Assembly: GCF_015999265.1 (NCBI RefSeq)
Contig: NZ_JAEAGR010000003.1
Coordinates: forward strand, 124,001 to 188,000
Length of the DNA: 64,000 nt
Reading direction: 5' to 3'
Source of the DNA: Mobilitalea sibirica
GTDB taxonomy: Bacteria > Bacillota > Clostridia > Lachnospirales > Lachnospiraceae
The position numbers and the translations under genes are program-made. Below the pieces are notes generated by a model. That model was not told where the DNA came from, ran no database searches, and was given only the letters and a program-made list of their open reading frames with translations. Positions 1 to 7,691 of this stretch are shown here, one piece after another; the stretch's first letter is position 1, and the number at the start of each line of letters is the position of its first letter.

Positions 1-171
1 AATCATAAGTTGGTTCAATATGTTATTACGAATGAAAATTCTGAGAATACACCTATGATTTGCGAACAGCTGTATGATCTGGCACTCCTAAGTCATAAAT
101 CTCTGGAACCGGAAGCTATGACGAAGTTTGTTCAAAGAAGCAATGAAATTATGATGTTACTGGCGAAATAA
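1..171 (+). CDS. htpG: Chaperone HtpG (Hsp90), C-terminal end only
   Basis: The window opens inside a reading frame that ends at a TAA at 169-171. The 56 visible residues include YDLALLSHKSLEPEAM followed by TKFVQRSNEIM, which matches the extreme C-terminal dimerisation region of bacterial Hsp90 (HtpG). HtpG is a cytosolic ATP-dependent chaperone that acts as a dimer. Its ATPase and middle domains lie upstream of the window and cannot be checked. A strong terminator follows about 50 bases later, so this is probably the last gene of its transcript. The call rests on a short tail, so a divergent relative is possible. Confidence 0.72.
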   Translation, partial: NHKLVQYVITNENSENTPMICEQLYDLALLSHKSLEPEAMTKFVQRSNEIMMLLAK

Positions 172-219
172 ATGATATCATTCTTTCATAATAAATAGAA
201 TAGGAAAATTACTAGTGAT

Positions 220-250
220 AGGAGTCTCCTTTTTTGGGAGACTCCTTTTT
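220..250 (+). terminator. Rho-independent terminator after htpG
   Basis: A perfect 10-bp stem (220-229 with 237-246, AGGAGTCTCC pairing with GGAGACTCCT) closes a 7-base loop. It is followed by a short T run. It sits 49 bases after the htpG stop codon. Confidence 0.9.
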
Positions 251-740
251 ATGATGGGTTATAAGTCACAAATAAAGGAAAAACGTTACCATGATAAGTT
301 ATATTATTACCATGTCGTAAGAGAAAATTAGAATTTGGAAAACCTCATTAACTAGAAAACGATTTGTGTTGTTAGATTGAATTTAAAGAAGAAGTAATAA
401 ATAATTAATTTATAAATTAATCAACATAAAGATCAATATTAAAATTAACATATAAATAGTTACCTAAGATTTTAAATGATATTCCTTCGATTATATACCG
501 CAATTTTGGAAATCCTATTAATTAAAATATAATACACTTAAGTGAATGCTGCTTCCTAGATAAAACATAAAATTTCTATAAAATACTTTTCAAAATATAA
601 TGTTTGTGCTATTATATATAGTAATTAAAACTACATTGTATAGAATTGTTTCTGCAACACGCGTCTTTGATATTGCGACATGTAAATATATGGGTGATAG
701 TTGAGGGAACATCTGAATATAGAAATATTACGGATATAGC
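251..740. other. AT-rich intergenic stretch
   Basis: This region of about 490 bases between the htpG terminator and the first degV gene is very AT-rich, with many stops in all frames. I see no gene, tRNA or strong repeat. TATA-like hexamers near 596-620 could be part of the degV promoter, but no convincing -35 and -10 pair stands out. Confidence 0.5.
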
Positions 741-754
741 AGGAGGATGAGCAA

Positions 755-1591
755 ATGTCATATAGGATAATAGGAGACAGTTGTACGGATTTACCAAAGG
801 AATTGAAAGAAAACGAGCATTTTAGACTAGTACCGCTTACGCTTATTGTTGAAGAAGAACAAATCAGAGATGATGAGACCTTTGATCAAAAGATGTTTTT
901 AAGCAAGGTGAAGGCAAGCCCTCACAGTCCAAAATCGGCATGTCCTTCACCGGAGGATTACATGAAAGAGTTTGACTATGATGGGGATATCTATGTGATT
1001 ACGTTGTCATCGAACTTAAGCGGTTCTTATAATAGTGCTCAATTAGCTAAGAATTTATATCTGGAAGAGCATCCGGATAAAAACATAGAGGTGATAGACT
1101 CCCGTTCTGCTTCTGTTGCTCAGACCTTGATCGCGATGAAAATTAAGGAACTGATTGAAGGAGGAACACCTTTTGATAAAGTGGTAGAGAAAATTCATAC
1201 CTTTAGGGATAATATTAAGACGAAATTTGTATTAGAGTCATTAGAAACCTTAAGAAAGAATGGACGTCTTACCGGTCTGCAGGCAATTATAGCCAGTGCA
1301 CTTAATATCAAGCCTGTTATGGGAGCAACACCTGAGGGAACTATCTATAAGTTGGATCAGGCAAGAGGAATTGTCAAAGCACTGATAACAATGGCAAAGC
1401 AAATTGAGCAGGATGTATTAAAGCCCCATGAAAGAATACTGGGAATTTCCCATTGTAATAATTATGAGAGAGCCCTCTTTGTTAAGGAGGAGATTCTTAA
1501 GAGAGTACCGTTTAAAGATTGTTTTATCGTTGATACAGCGGGAGTCAGCTCATTATATGCCAACGAAGGCGGAATAATTACAGCTTATTAA
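755..1591 (+). CDS. DegV family fatty-acid-binding protein
   Basis: This 278-residue protein has the DegV fold. The N-terminal YRIIGDSCTDLP matches the family's opening D-S-x-x-D-L motif. A Ser-containing loop around residue 90 (TLSSNLSGSYNSA) and the central ETLRKNGRLTG segment are the conserved lipid-contacting parts. DegV (FakB-type) proteins hold a fatty acid for the fatty acid kinase FakA in phospholipid synthesis; no kinase gene is nearby, so the ligand is inferred. The start is set by AGGAGG at 741-746, eight bases before the ATG. Length is normal for the family. A second, divergent DegV lies at 5929-6798 on the other strand. Confidence 0.9.
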   Translation: MSYRIIGDSCTDLPKELKENEHFRLVPLTLIVEEEQIRDDETFDQKMFLSKVKASPHSPKSACPSPEDYMKEFDYDGDIYVITLSSNLSGSYNSAQLAKNLYLEEHPDKNIEVIDSRSASVAQTLIAMKIKELIEGGTPFDKVVEKIHTFRDNIKTKFVLESLETLRKNGRLTGLQAIIASALNIKPVMGATPEGTIYKLDQARGIVKALITMAKQIEQDVLKPHERILGISHCNNYERALFVKEEILKRVPFKDCFIVDTAGVSSLYANEGGIITAY

Positions 1592-1682
1592 TTCAATAGC
1601 TATCTACTACCAATAAAGTCCTACAATGAGCATAAACGGTTCTACCACAAGTATAAATAATAATTTCATAGACATTAGTTCT

Positions 1683-1730
1683 AAAACGCAGGAAAAGTCG
1701 TGCCTTTCGCACACCTTCACCTGCGTTTTT
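1683..1730 (+). terminator. Branched hairpin, probable degV terminator
   Basis: A perfect 10-bp outer stem (1683-1692 with 1720-1729, AAAACGCAGG with CCTGCGTTTT) encloses a small inner GTGC/GCAC hairpin and ends in five T bases. It lies about 90 bases after the degV stop. Confidence 0.7.
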
Positions 1731-1742
1731 GTCATAGACAAA

Positions 1743-1840
1743 TAAGCCTTCCAGGCAGGATGAACACTCGCGCGTAAGGAATTTTGTCGGTTTACCGAAC
1801 GCGTGCAGCGCGGGAGTATGCCAAGGCTAACTCTTTGTTC
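1743..1840 (+). repeat. Structured dispersed repeat, copy 1
   Basis: This stretch shares the exact core CACTCGCGCGTAAGGAATTT (1765-1784) and flanking similarity with 59183-59276. It folds on itself: AGCCTT (1745-1750) with AAGGCT (1823-1828), GGCA (1754-1757) with TGCC (1819-1822), and ACTCGCGCG (1766-1774) with CGCGGGAGT (1809-1817) apart from one mismatch. It is much more GC-rich than its surroundings. It lies just behind a terminator hairpin, as does the other copy. I see no coding potential. It is either a miniature mobile repeat or a structured RNA. Confidence 0.75.
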
Positions 1841-2039
1841 TGCTTTATCCCATAATCAGAGTAATTCCAAACATCTGTACATGAGTAATTATGGAATAAC
1901 ACAGTAGTAAAATGTAGACTTTAATGTTATTATGAATTAATAAAAGGTAAGTGGATATATTTGATTTATAAGATTAGGTTATCAATGGAGCCAGAGTACC
2001 GATTTACTATTTAAATTAGTCTTGTGGGGAGGATATATA

Positions 2040-2816
2040 ATGCAATTTGGTATGCCAACATTGATTGAAAATAAAGATTTGGAAGAAACGGCTCTCTTAT
2101 GCAAAGAGTTAGGTTTGGGTTTTATTGAATTAAATATGAATCTCCCACAGTATCAGATTGAATATCTTGAAAAAACAGATGCATTTAATAAGATAGCAGA
2201 TCAATATGGAGTTTACTATACAATACACCTAGATGAAAATTTGAATTTTTGTGATTTTAACCGAACGGTTTCAAAAGCATACTTTGATACTGTAAAAAGA
2301 ACGATAAATGTTGCAAAGAAAATGAGAGTACCTATAATAAACATGCACATGAATCGAGGTGTTTATTTTACGTTGCCGGATAAAAAGATCTATCTGTTTG
2401 AGAAATATAATTTAAGTTATATGTCTGATATTAAAGATTTCAAAGAGCTATGTAATGAGGCTGTTGGTAATTCGAAGATTAAGATCTCAATAGAGAATAC
2501 AGATGGATTTCAGGATTTTGAATTAACGGCAATTGAATGTCTATTAGAAAGTGAAGTTTTTTCACTAACATGGGATATTGGACATTCCTATACAGCCGGT
2601 AATATTGATGAGCCGTTTATTTTAAAACATTCAGATAAGTTAGGGCATTTTCATATTCATGATGCGGTTGGTGATAAAAACCATTTAACCCTTGGAAGTG
2701 GCGACATCAATTTGAAAGAGAGAATAAAAATAGCCAATGAATATAATTGCAGATGTGTTATTGAGACGAAAACAATAGAGGCATTAAGAAAATCAGTAAA
2801 ATGGCTTCAAAAGTAA
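2040..2816 (+). CDS. TIM-barrel sugar phosphate isomerase/epimerase family protein
   Basis: This 258-residue protein belongs to the xylose isomerase-like TIM-barrel family (AP endonuclease family 2 fold). Likely metal ligands follow the usual order: the Glu of KISIENTDG, the Asp and His of TWDIGHS, the His residues of GHFHIHD, and the C-terminal Glu of CVIETK. Members isomerise or epimerise sugars or inositol derivatives, or cut abasic DNA; the substrate cannot be read from sequence, and a sugar is more likely given the fibre-degrading setting. The ATG at 2040 is chosen because GGGGAGG at 2027-2033 lies seven bases upstream; an in-frame TTG at 2022 would swallow that site. It stands alone. 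Confidence 0.85.
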   Translation: MQFGMPTLIENKDLEETALLCKELGLGFIELNMNLPQYQIEYLEKTDAFNKIADQYGVYYTIHLDENLNFCDFNRTVSKAYFDTVKRTINVAKKMRVPIINMHMNRGVYFTLPDKKIYLFEKYNLSYMSDIKDFKELCNEAVGNSKIKISIENTDGFQDFELTAIECLLESEVFSLTWDIGHSYTAGNIDEPFILKHSDKLGHFHIHDAVGDKNHLTLGSGDINLKERIKIANEYNCRCVIETKTIEALRKSVKWLQK

Positions 2817-2931
2817 TAATAGAGAAAAGATAGAGTGTAATATATTTATCTACGTTATGTATAACTATTTAATCACCTACGATAGAAGAACTGTAAATTA
2901 GTATAAGTGTATGCCTTGGGGGTAAAAGCTG

Positions 2932-3188
2932 ATGAAAAACAAAAGACTATTCTATGGAATCATTGGAATACTGATCCTTGCTATTGTACGAAACAGGTAG
3001 CAGTGTATCTGAATGGAAAATATATAGGGAAAAAGAGATAAAAAGTGATAAAATAACTTATTATAAAGAAGGAAATGTTAGAAGAAAAGGTATCTGAAGA
3101 TGGTAGTGAACTGATTCAAATTCGCCCTATGGATGAGGAAGGTAATGTGATATCTTCCGGTGGTTTTCAGTTAAAAACCTTAAATTAG
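2932..3188 (+). pseudogene. Remnant of a small membrane-anchored protein gene
   Basis: An ATG at 2932 opens a frame that encodes a typical anchor (MKNKRLFYGIIGILILAIV) but stops at 3000 after 22 codons. Immediately after, in other frames, come VAVYLNGKYIGKKR and a 37-codon stretch (3075-3188) starting MLEEKVSEDGSE and ending GGFQLKTLN. Together they read as one small secreted or membrane protein broken by frameshifts and perhaps deletions. A GGGG-type ribosome site precedes the ATG. I do not recognise the family. An alternative is two unrelated short peptides, but the protein-like composition across frames argues for decay. Confidence 0.5.
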
Positions 3189-3262
3189 TAGTTGACTTTT
3201 TCGCCTTTTTGATAGATAATATCTATTGCGGTGCTTTTATAAAAGCACTTAAATATCTAATT

Positions 3263-3336
3263 CGAGGCGTGGCTCAGTTTGGTAGAGCGCTGCGTTCGGG
3301 ACGCAGAGGCCGTGGGTTCGAGTCCCGTCGCCTCGA
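3263..3336 (+). tRNA. tRNA-Pro (anticodon CGG)
   Basis: The acceptor arms CGAGGCG (3263-3269) and CGCCTCG (3329-3335) pair fully. The anticodon stem CTGCG/CGCAG encloses the loop TTCGGGA, so the anticodon is CGG at 3297-3299. The T arm contains GGTTCGAGTCC. The discriminator is A at 3336 and CCA is not encoded. Confidence 0.96.
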
Positions 3337-3343
3337 TGCTTTG

Positions 3344-3380
3344 AAACCTGTAAGATTAGTAACAATCTTATGGGTTTTTT
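3344..3380 (+). terminator. Terminator after tRNA-Pro
   Basis: The hairpin AACC-T-GTAAGATT pairs with AATCTTA-T-GGGTT and is followed by a T6 run, eight bases past the tRNA. Confidence 0.85.
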
Positions 3381-3464
3381 GATTCTTGTTGACAACAGAT
3401 CTATTCAGGTATTATTATTACTTAACCTGAAATATAAAAATGATGAAAGCGATGGGAAGTTAAC

Positions 3465-3965
3465 ATGGATATTATACTTAGGGACATGAAAAGAGAAGAC
3501 TGGGAAGCAGTTGCTTCCATATATCAGGAAGGTATGGATACAAAGAGAGCTACTTTCCAGACGAAAGCTCCGTCCTATGAGGAATGGGATAGAGCACATC
3601 TATCATATTGTCGTTTTGTTGCAGAGTTTGAGGGTGAAGTTGTTGGTTGGACGGGTATTAGTCCTTATAGTTCTCGCCCAGTTTATTCCGGAGTGGCTGA
3701 GGAAAGTATTTACATAAAAACAGGTTATCGTGGTAAGCATATCGGAGAAAAACTGTTAAGTAAATTAATTGAAGAATCTGAAAAACAGGGTATATGGACG
3801 TTACAAGCAGGCATTATGGAAATCAACGAAGCCAGTATTGCTCTTCATAAGAAGATGGGCTTTCGTATAGTGGGACATCGTGAACGAATAGGTAAAGATA
3901 GTAACGGCGTATGGCAGAATACAGTACTTATGGAGAGAAGAAGTAAAACAGTTGGTATTATATAA
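3465..3965 (+). CDS. GNAT N-acetyltransferase, phosphinothricin acetyltransferase-like
   Basis: This 166-residue GNAT enzyme opens with ILRDMKREDWEAVASIYQEG and carries TRATFQT-like residues (KRATFQTKAPSYEEW), which is the signature of the PAT/YwnH/MddA group that acetylates phosphinothricin, methionine sulfoximine or related amino acids with acetyl-CoA. The acetyl-CoA loop is seen in YRGKHIGEKLL, and the family's C-terminal ALHKKMGFRIVGHRERIG is present. The ribosome site is weak (GGGAAG about six bases before ATG 3465). It is a monocistronic gene with its own terminator at 4040-4073. The real substrate is unknown. Confidence 0.85.
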   Translation: MDIILRDMKREDWEAVASIYQEGMDTKRATFQTKAPSYEEWDRAHLSYCRFVAEFEGEVVGWTGISPYSSRPVYSGVAEESIYIKTGYRGKHIGEKLLSKLIEESEKQGIWTLQAGIMEINEASIALHKKMGFRIVGHRERIGKDSNGVWQNTVLMERRSKTVGII

Positions 3966-4039
3966 AAATATATGACTATAATTATCTATCATAAGAACAA
4001 GGGTACCGTTTTCTCATATCAATAGGTGAATACAACGTA

Positions 4040-4073
4040 AAAACCCGGCAGGAAAGATCCCGCCGGGTTTTTG
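4040..4073 (+). terminator. Terminator after the GNAT gene
   Basis: AAAACCCGGC (4040-4049) pairs with GCCGGGTTTT (4062-4071), followed by T. It lies between convergent genes, so it may also serve the xylanase gene on the minus strand. Confidence 0.88.
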
Positions 4074-4166
4074 TTTAATCATACGGAGTTCCTTCAAGAT
4101 GAATTGATAAGGCAATTCTCTTGTTTGATTTAGCACTTAAAAATAATATATATTACTTCTTAGGAT

Positions 4167-5288
4167 TTACCTGATTTCCAGGTAATCAATGAAAGCATCC
4201 CATGATCCGTTATCAGCAGTAACAACAAGCTGAATCTGTTGATTACCGGTTCCATGGCTGACATTATTAATGGTGTAGGACGCAGGATAGCTACCGCCAA
4301 AGTAGAAGGTACCCTTCGTCTGTCCTCCTATTCTTAAGTCAACCCTTGCCATATTGGAGTTGTTTGAACAGCCACGAAGGGTGAAACTATGGTTGCCGCT
4401 AGCAAAATACTGCGTATAGCTTACCATATCATTGTTAGCATATAAAGCGACTCCATTGAAAGGCGAGCTGATATTACCGGTGTACTGACCACTCTTACTC
4501 ATACTCTCGCATTCCGTTCTCGTAGCTGTTCCGCCACCGCCACCACTTGGAGGAGGGGTAGGGGTAGGAGTAGGATTAGTGCCGCCACCGCCGCCGGAGC
4601 TACCACCAACGCTAAAGGTATTGCTATACACATTAGCACTACCGCTACTCTGGTAACCTTCTACACAAAGGGATACTTCATACATTTTTCCTAAGGTCAT
4701 CCCTCTGCTTGCCCATGCATTGAAATGTTGGGTAACAGAGATGGTTCCGCTGGTACGTTTTGACGTACGAACACTCCAAAATTGCTTAAAAGTTGCAGTA
4801 CCTTTAATGGATGGCTGGTTGGTACGAGTAGTTTCGTATATGTCATATGTACCTCCGTCAACGTTAATGGTACCCTTTGAAGATGCCCCCGGCGGACGCC
4901 AGTTACCCCAGCTGTCAACAATGTAAAACTCTACGAGAGGGTCAACAGACCAACCATAGATGCATAAATAGGAATTGCCGTTTGGATTATAAGTGGCACC
5001 GTAGTTAACTGATATGTTTCCGATTTGCTGATAGGTCTGTGTCTCGTTGAATTTTCTGCCTTTACGGAATAGCGCATTATTGATGTTACTCCATTGGCAA
5101 CTGAATGTACCGCCACTGTTGAGAGTCATACTTGTGGTTCCGTTGTCCTTCCACAACTCATAATAATAACCGTCTTGTGTACCACTCTGATTTGACGTAA
5201 TCGTTGTAGCCGCCAGTACGTTTACAGCAGGTAATGTAAGCGCGATGCACATTAAGATTGCTAAAAATGCCTTCTTGGATTTCTTCAT
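4167..5288 (-). CDS. Secreted endo-1,4-beta-xylanase, GH11 with CBM36
   Basis: This 373-residue secreted enzyme has a signal peptide (MKKSKK, then a hydrophobic core, likely cut after about A26). Next come a GH11 catalytic domain (about 27-228), a Gly- and Pro-Thr-rich linker (229-260) and a C-terminal CBM36 xylan-binding module (about 261-373). GH11 enzymes cut xylan internally with retention. The nucleophile is E120 ([10 protein letters not shown]) and the acid/base is E210 ([11 protein letters not shown]). CBM36 binds xylan with calcium; its [16 protein letters not shown] and [14 protein letters not shown] segments are clear. The start at 5288 is chosen because an AAAGGAG site lies eight bases upstream; a start six codons earlier would overlap it. 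A promoter with an apparent operator precedes it. Confidence 0.96.
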   Translation of the reverse strand: MKKSKKAFLAILMCIALTLPAVNVLAATTITSNQSGTQDGYYYELWKDNGTTSMTLNSGGTFSCQWSNINNALFRKGRKFNETQTYQQIGNISVNYGATYNPNGNSYLCIYGWSVDPLVEFYIVDSWGNWRPPGASSKGTINVDGGTYDIYETTRTNQPSIKGTATFKQFWSVRTSKRTSGTISVTQHFNAWASRGMTLGKMYEVSLCVEGYQSSGSANVYSNTFSVGGSSGGGGGTNPTPTPTPPPSGGGGGTATRTECESMSKSGQYTGNISSPFNGVALYANNDMVSYTQYFASGNHSFTLRGCSNNSNMARVDLRIGGQTKGTFYFGGSYPASYTINNVSHGTGNQQIQLVVTADNGSWDAFIDYLEIR

Positions 5289-5323
5289 AACGAACACTCC
5301 TTTCATTAAAAATAATAGTTACA

Positions 5324-5370
5324 TTGCTTGCAAGCAACATTATCATAACACAAAATTTGGAAATATACAA
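5324..5370 (-). promoter_or_regulatory. Xylanase promoter with palindromic operator
   Basis: Read on the minus strand there is a -35-like TTGTAT (5365-5370), a 17-base spacer, and a -10 TATGAT (5342-5347). Four bases downstream lies the perfect 14-bp palindrome TTGCTTGCAAGCAA (5324-5337), which covers the expected transcription start. That position is typical of a repressor operator, for example a LacI-family regulator. The regulator itself is not in the window. Confidence 0.6.
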
Positions 5371-5540
5371 GCATTATTGTACAAAAATACTTAATAATAT
5401 ACTACAATGTAAAATAATTTATAGCATTATTTTATAATATTGTACACAAATATACATATTGAACTGATATTATATTCATTTAATACATTTATCCCAATTT
5501 ATTTACAAATTAATTTATATTTTATATAGCTTATAAAAAT

Positions 5541-5570
5541 AAACAACAAAAAAACACTCTGAAGAGTGCT
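5541..5570 (-). terminator. Terminator of tRNA-Thr
   Basis: On the minus strand, CACTCT (complement of 5563-5568) pairs with AGAGTG (complement of 5555-5560), followed by a run of seven T bases. It lies about 30 bases past the tRNA-Thr 3' end. Confidence 0.75.
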
Positions 5571-5599
5571 TTTATTTTTGAATTATTGAATTCCTTAAG

Positions 5600-5672
5600 A
5601 GCTGGAAATCGGACTTGAACCGACGACCCCTTCATTACGAGTGAAGTGCTCTACCGACTGAGCTATTCCAGC
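5600..5672 (-). tRNA. tRNA-Thr (anticodon CGT)
   Basis: On the minus strand the acceptor GCTGGAA pairs with TTCCAGC. The D arm has AGCTCAGTCGGTAGAGC. The anticodon stem CTTCA/TGAAG encloses CTCGTAA, giving the anticodon CGT. The T arm contains GGTTCAAGTCC. CCA is not encoded. Confidence 0.96.
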
Positions 5673-5834
5673 ATAAAATTTCATGACATATACAGTCAGG
5701 AACTGTTACTCAACTATTCTATTATAAACCATAAAAAAATTCAAGGTTTTTTTTAATAGTAGCAGGCAATATGGTAGTAAGTTTAGAGATAAAATTATAC
5801 AGTAGAGAAAAAACCGGTAGACTTAGACACATAA

Positions 5835-5872
5835 AAACGGAAGCTGGCAATTAATGATAACAGCTTCCGTTT
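5835..5872 (-). terminator. Terminator of the second degV gene
   Basis: A perfect 12-bp stem (5835-5846 with 5861-5872). On the minus strand it is followed by a T-rich tail. It lies about 55 bases after the degV stop. Confidence 0.82.
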
Positions 5873-5928
5873 GAGACTTTAGAAGTATTTTATTATTAAA
5901 AAATATAGTGCATCAAATATGAAAACAC

Positions 5929-6798
5929 CTATCTTTTTTCTCCCCTAAAGCATAAACCAATTGCTCCCGGACCGGAATGAGCACCGATACTGGGGCTTAT
6001 CGTATTCATGATAATTGTTTTATGAGGAAGACGTTCCTTAATTAAGTCAGCTAGGTACATTGCGTCCTCTAAATCATCTCCATGGGCAATACAGACAATG
6101 TCTTTCTCTTCCTTAAATTTACCCATGCTATTCATCATATTATCACAGATAGCAGTTAAAGATTTTTTTCTGCCTCTTGCCTTATCCAAAGGAACTAATT
6201 GTCCTTCATTATTCAGATATAGTATGGGCTTTACATTTATCATAGAACCAACAAATGCAGTTGTTTTCGAGATACGTCCGCCTCTTTGTAGATGACCTAA
6301 ATCATCAACGACAAAGCGTACACAATACTCCAGCTTGTGGGTTTCGATCCATTCAGCGATTTCATCGATAGTTTTGCCTTCTTCTTTAAGCTCAACCGCT
6401 TTCATGACAAGCATGCCTTCACCCATGGATGCATTGAGGGTATCTAAAACTATAATTTTAGCACCGGGATTTTCCTCACATATTTCTATCCCTCCGGTCA
6501 TAACATTACTGCAACCACCACTTAAGGCAGAGGAGAAACTAATATGTAAGATGTCCAGATCACGATCAACATAACCTTGGAAGGTTCTTCGGATTACCTC
6601 AGGATTACTTGCCATAGTTGTAGGCATAATACCTCCCCGCATCTTGTCATAGAACTCTTTCGGAGTTAGGTTAACTTCATCTCCGTAGGTCACACCTTCT
6701 AAATCATAATAATGGGGTATAATACCGATTTCTTTATCTTTTATGTAATCTTCCAGTAAGTCGGAGTTCGAATCCGTTGTTATAACAAAATCTTTCAT
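5929..6798 (-). CDS. DegV family fatty-acid-binding protein (second copy)
   Basis: This 289-residue DegV protein opens KDFVITTDSNSDLLEDY, has the family Ser-loop SFSSALSGGCSN and the central DLGHLQRGGRISK segment, and ends with a GPGAIGLCF motif like that of FakB-type proteins. The expected role is presenting bound fatty acid to a FakA-type kinase at the membrane. It is clearly not a recent duplicate of the protein at 755-1591; FakB paralogues often differ in fatty-acid preference. The start at 6798 is set by GAAGGAGGG about ten bases upstream. It is monocistronic with its own terminator. Confidence 0.9.
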   Translation of the reverse strand: MKDFVITTDSNSDLLEDYIKDKEIGIIPHYYDLEGVTYGDEVNLTPKEFYDKMRGGIMPTTMASNPEVIRRTFQGYVDRDLDILHISFSSALSGGCSNVMTGGIEICEENPGAKIIVLDTLNASMGEGMLVMKAVELKEEGKTIDEIAEWIETHKLEYCVRFVVDDLGHLQRGGRISKTTAFVGSMINVKPILYLNNEGQLVPLDKARGRKKSLTAICDNMMNSMGKFKEEKDIVCIAHGDDLEDAMYLADLIKERLPHKTIIMNTISPSIGAHSGPGAIGLCFRGEKR

Positions 6799-7097
6799 AT
6801 TTTTATAACCCTCCTTCTTAATATTTATACAGTTATATTCTACTAAATGAGCGGACAAACCGCAACTGGATTTTATATATTCTTTATCATATGTTTATAA
6901 AAAATTAATGCACAAGCTTTCAGAGGGTATGATATAGCTGAACTTTATGATTGACTTTATAAATCTACCATCTACTAAAGATAAGTTAAATATTACCCAT
7001 ACTATCATTTAGTTTGAATATTATTACTAAGCGAGGTTGTTTGATAAGGAAAAGTTCTTCAATTAATAGAAGTATGACTTACCGTAATAATTTTATG

Positions 7098-7186
7098 AAG
7101 GACATTGTTGTTATGTAACCTGACTCGAACAAACATGTTCGATTATGCAGACATAGACAATAATGTCCTTCGATCTATGAGTCAGG
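7098..7186. repeat. Interleaved inverted repeats (pseudoknot-like)
   Basis: Three pairings overlap here. Stem A joins 7098-7116 with 7151-7170 (about 19 bp with mismatches). Stem B joins CCTGACTC (7119-7126) with GAGTCAGG (7179-7186), perfect. Stem C is TCGAACA (7125-7131) with TGTTCGA (7136-7142). A and B cross each other, so they cannot both form in a simple hairpin. It lies just after the ABC permease stop codon on the minus strand, without a T run, so it is not an ordinary terminator. Confidence 0.6.
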
Positions 7187-7210
7187 TAAGCCAGATTATT
7201 TCTTTTAAGA

Positions 7211-7331
7211 CTAGGAGGTTGTATCTCTTGAATATTTCTTCTCAAAGAAGGCTAATATTTTATACAGTCCGGTTGCGACAATACAGAGAATTACAATTGA
7301 CATGATAACCCAGTCCAGTTTAAACACCTGA
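7211..7331 (-). pseudogene. ABC transporter permease, C-terminal fragment cut off by the insertion
   Basis: On the minus strand this encodes F-KLDWVIMSIVILCIVATGLYK and then ILAFFEKKYSRDTTS before a TAG at 7211-7213. That is the missing last transmembrane segment and tail of the permease whose first 242 codons lie at 12645-13371. The fragment begins exactly at the 11-bp core of the mobile element. Joining the two parts across one core copy keeps the frame and gives a 278-residue protein of normal family length. It now has no start or promoter of its own that I can see. Confidence 0.92.
7321..7331 (+). repeat. Left attachment core of the mobile element
   Basis: TAAACACCTGA occurs here and again at 12645-12655 in the same orientation. 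The flanks outside the two copies are the two halves of one permease gene. Large serine recombinases leave exactly this kind of short shared core. Confidence 0.88.
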
Positions 7332-7478
7332 GACTTATATCTAGTAATTACCTAAGAAATAAAAAATTTGGATTTATGTTATATTATTTTAATAATTCAC
7401 TTATTAATAATTAATTTCATAGAATATATCCATTTGAATAGATTATATTAACATATAGTTTTTTAATGGGTGAATAAA

Positions 7479-7610
7479 TTGAAAGAAAAAGAAAAAAACA
7501 ACAAGTATGAGTTAGAACGTTTATTATACATATTTAAATATATATTTAAAATTGATTTGATATCAGAAGCTGAATATAAAAGAATATTAAAAGATACAAA
7601 TACAAAATAA
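7479..7610 (+). CDS. Small 43-residue protein at the left end of the element
   Basis: A TTG at 7479, with a GGGTGA ribosome site at 7468-7473, opens a 43-codon frame. The Lys- and Glu-rich product contains YELERLLYIFKYIFK and LISEAEYKRILKD, a helix-turn-helix-hairpin pattern like the short SHOCT-type helical segments often seen beside recombinase genes. No function can be assigned. It lies in the element, 81 bases before hamA. It could be a regulator or excision helper of the element, or a chance ORF in AT-rich DNA. Confidence 0.4.
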   Translation: MKEKEKNNKYELERLLYIFKYIFKIDLISEAEYKRILKDTNTK

Positions 7611-7691
7611 GAAAATCTCACCAATATATTGATATAATTTACAATAAGGTGTAAAATTTTAGTATATTATACGATTATTGGAGGAAAAAAT

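Noticed and set aside
2022-2039. Upstream TTG start for the TIM-barrel protein
   Set aside because: It would place the GGGGAGG ribosome site inside the gene; the ATG at 2040 has proper spacing.
7105-7305. Plus-strand reading frame of 66 codons next to the mobile element
   Set aside because: It overlaps the minus-strand permease C-terminus and the interleaved stems; no ribosome site and no protein-like composition.
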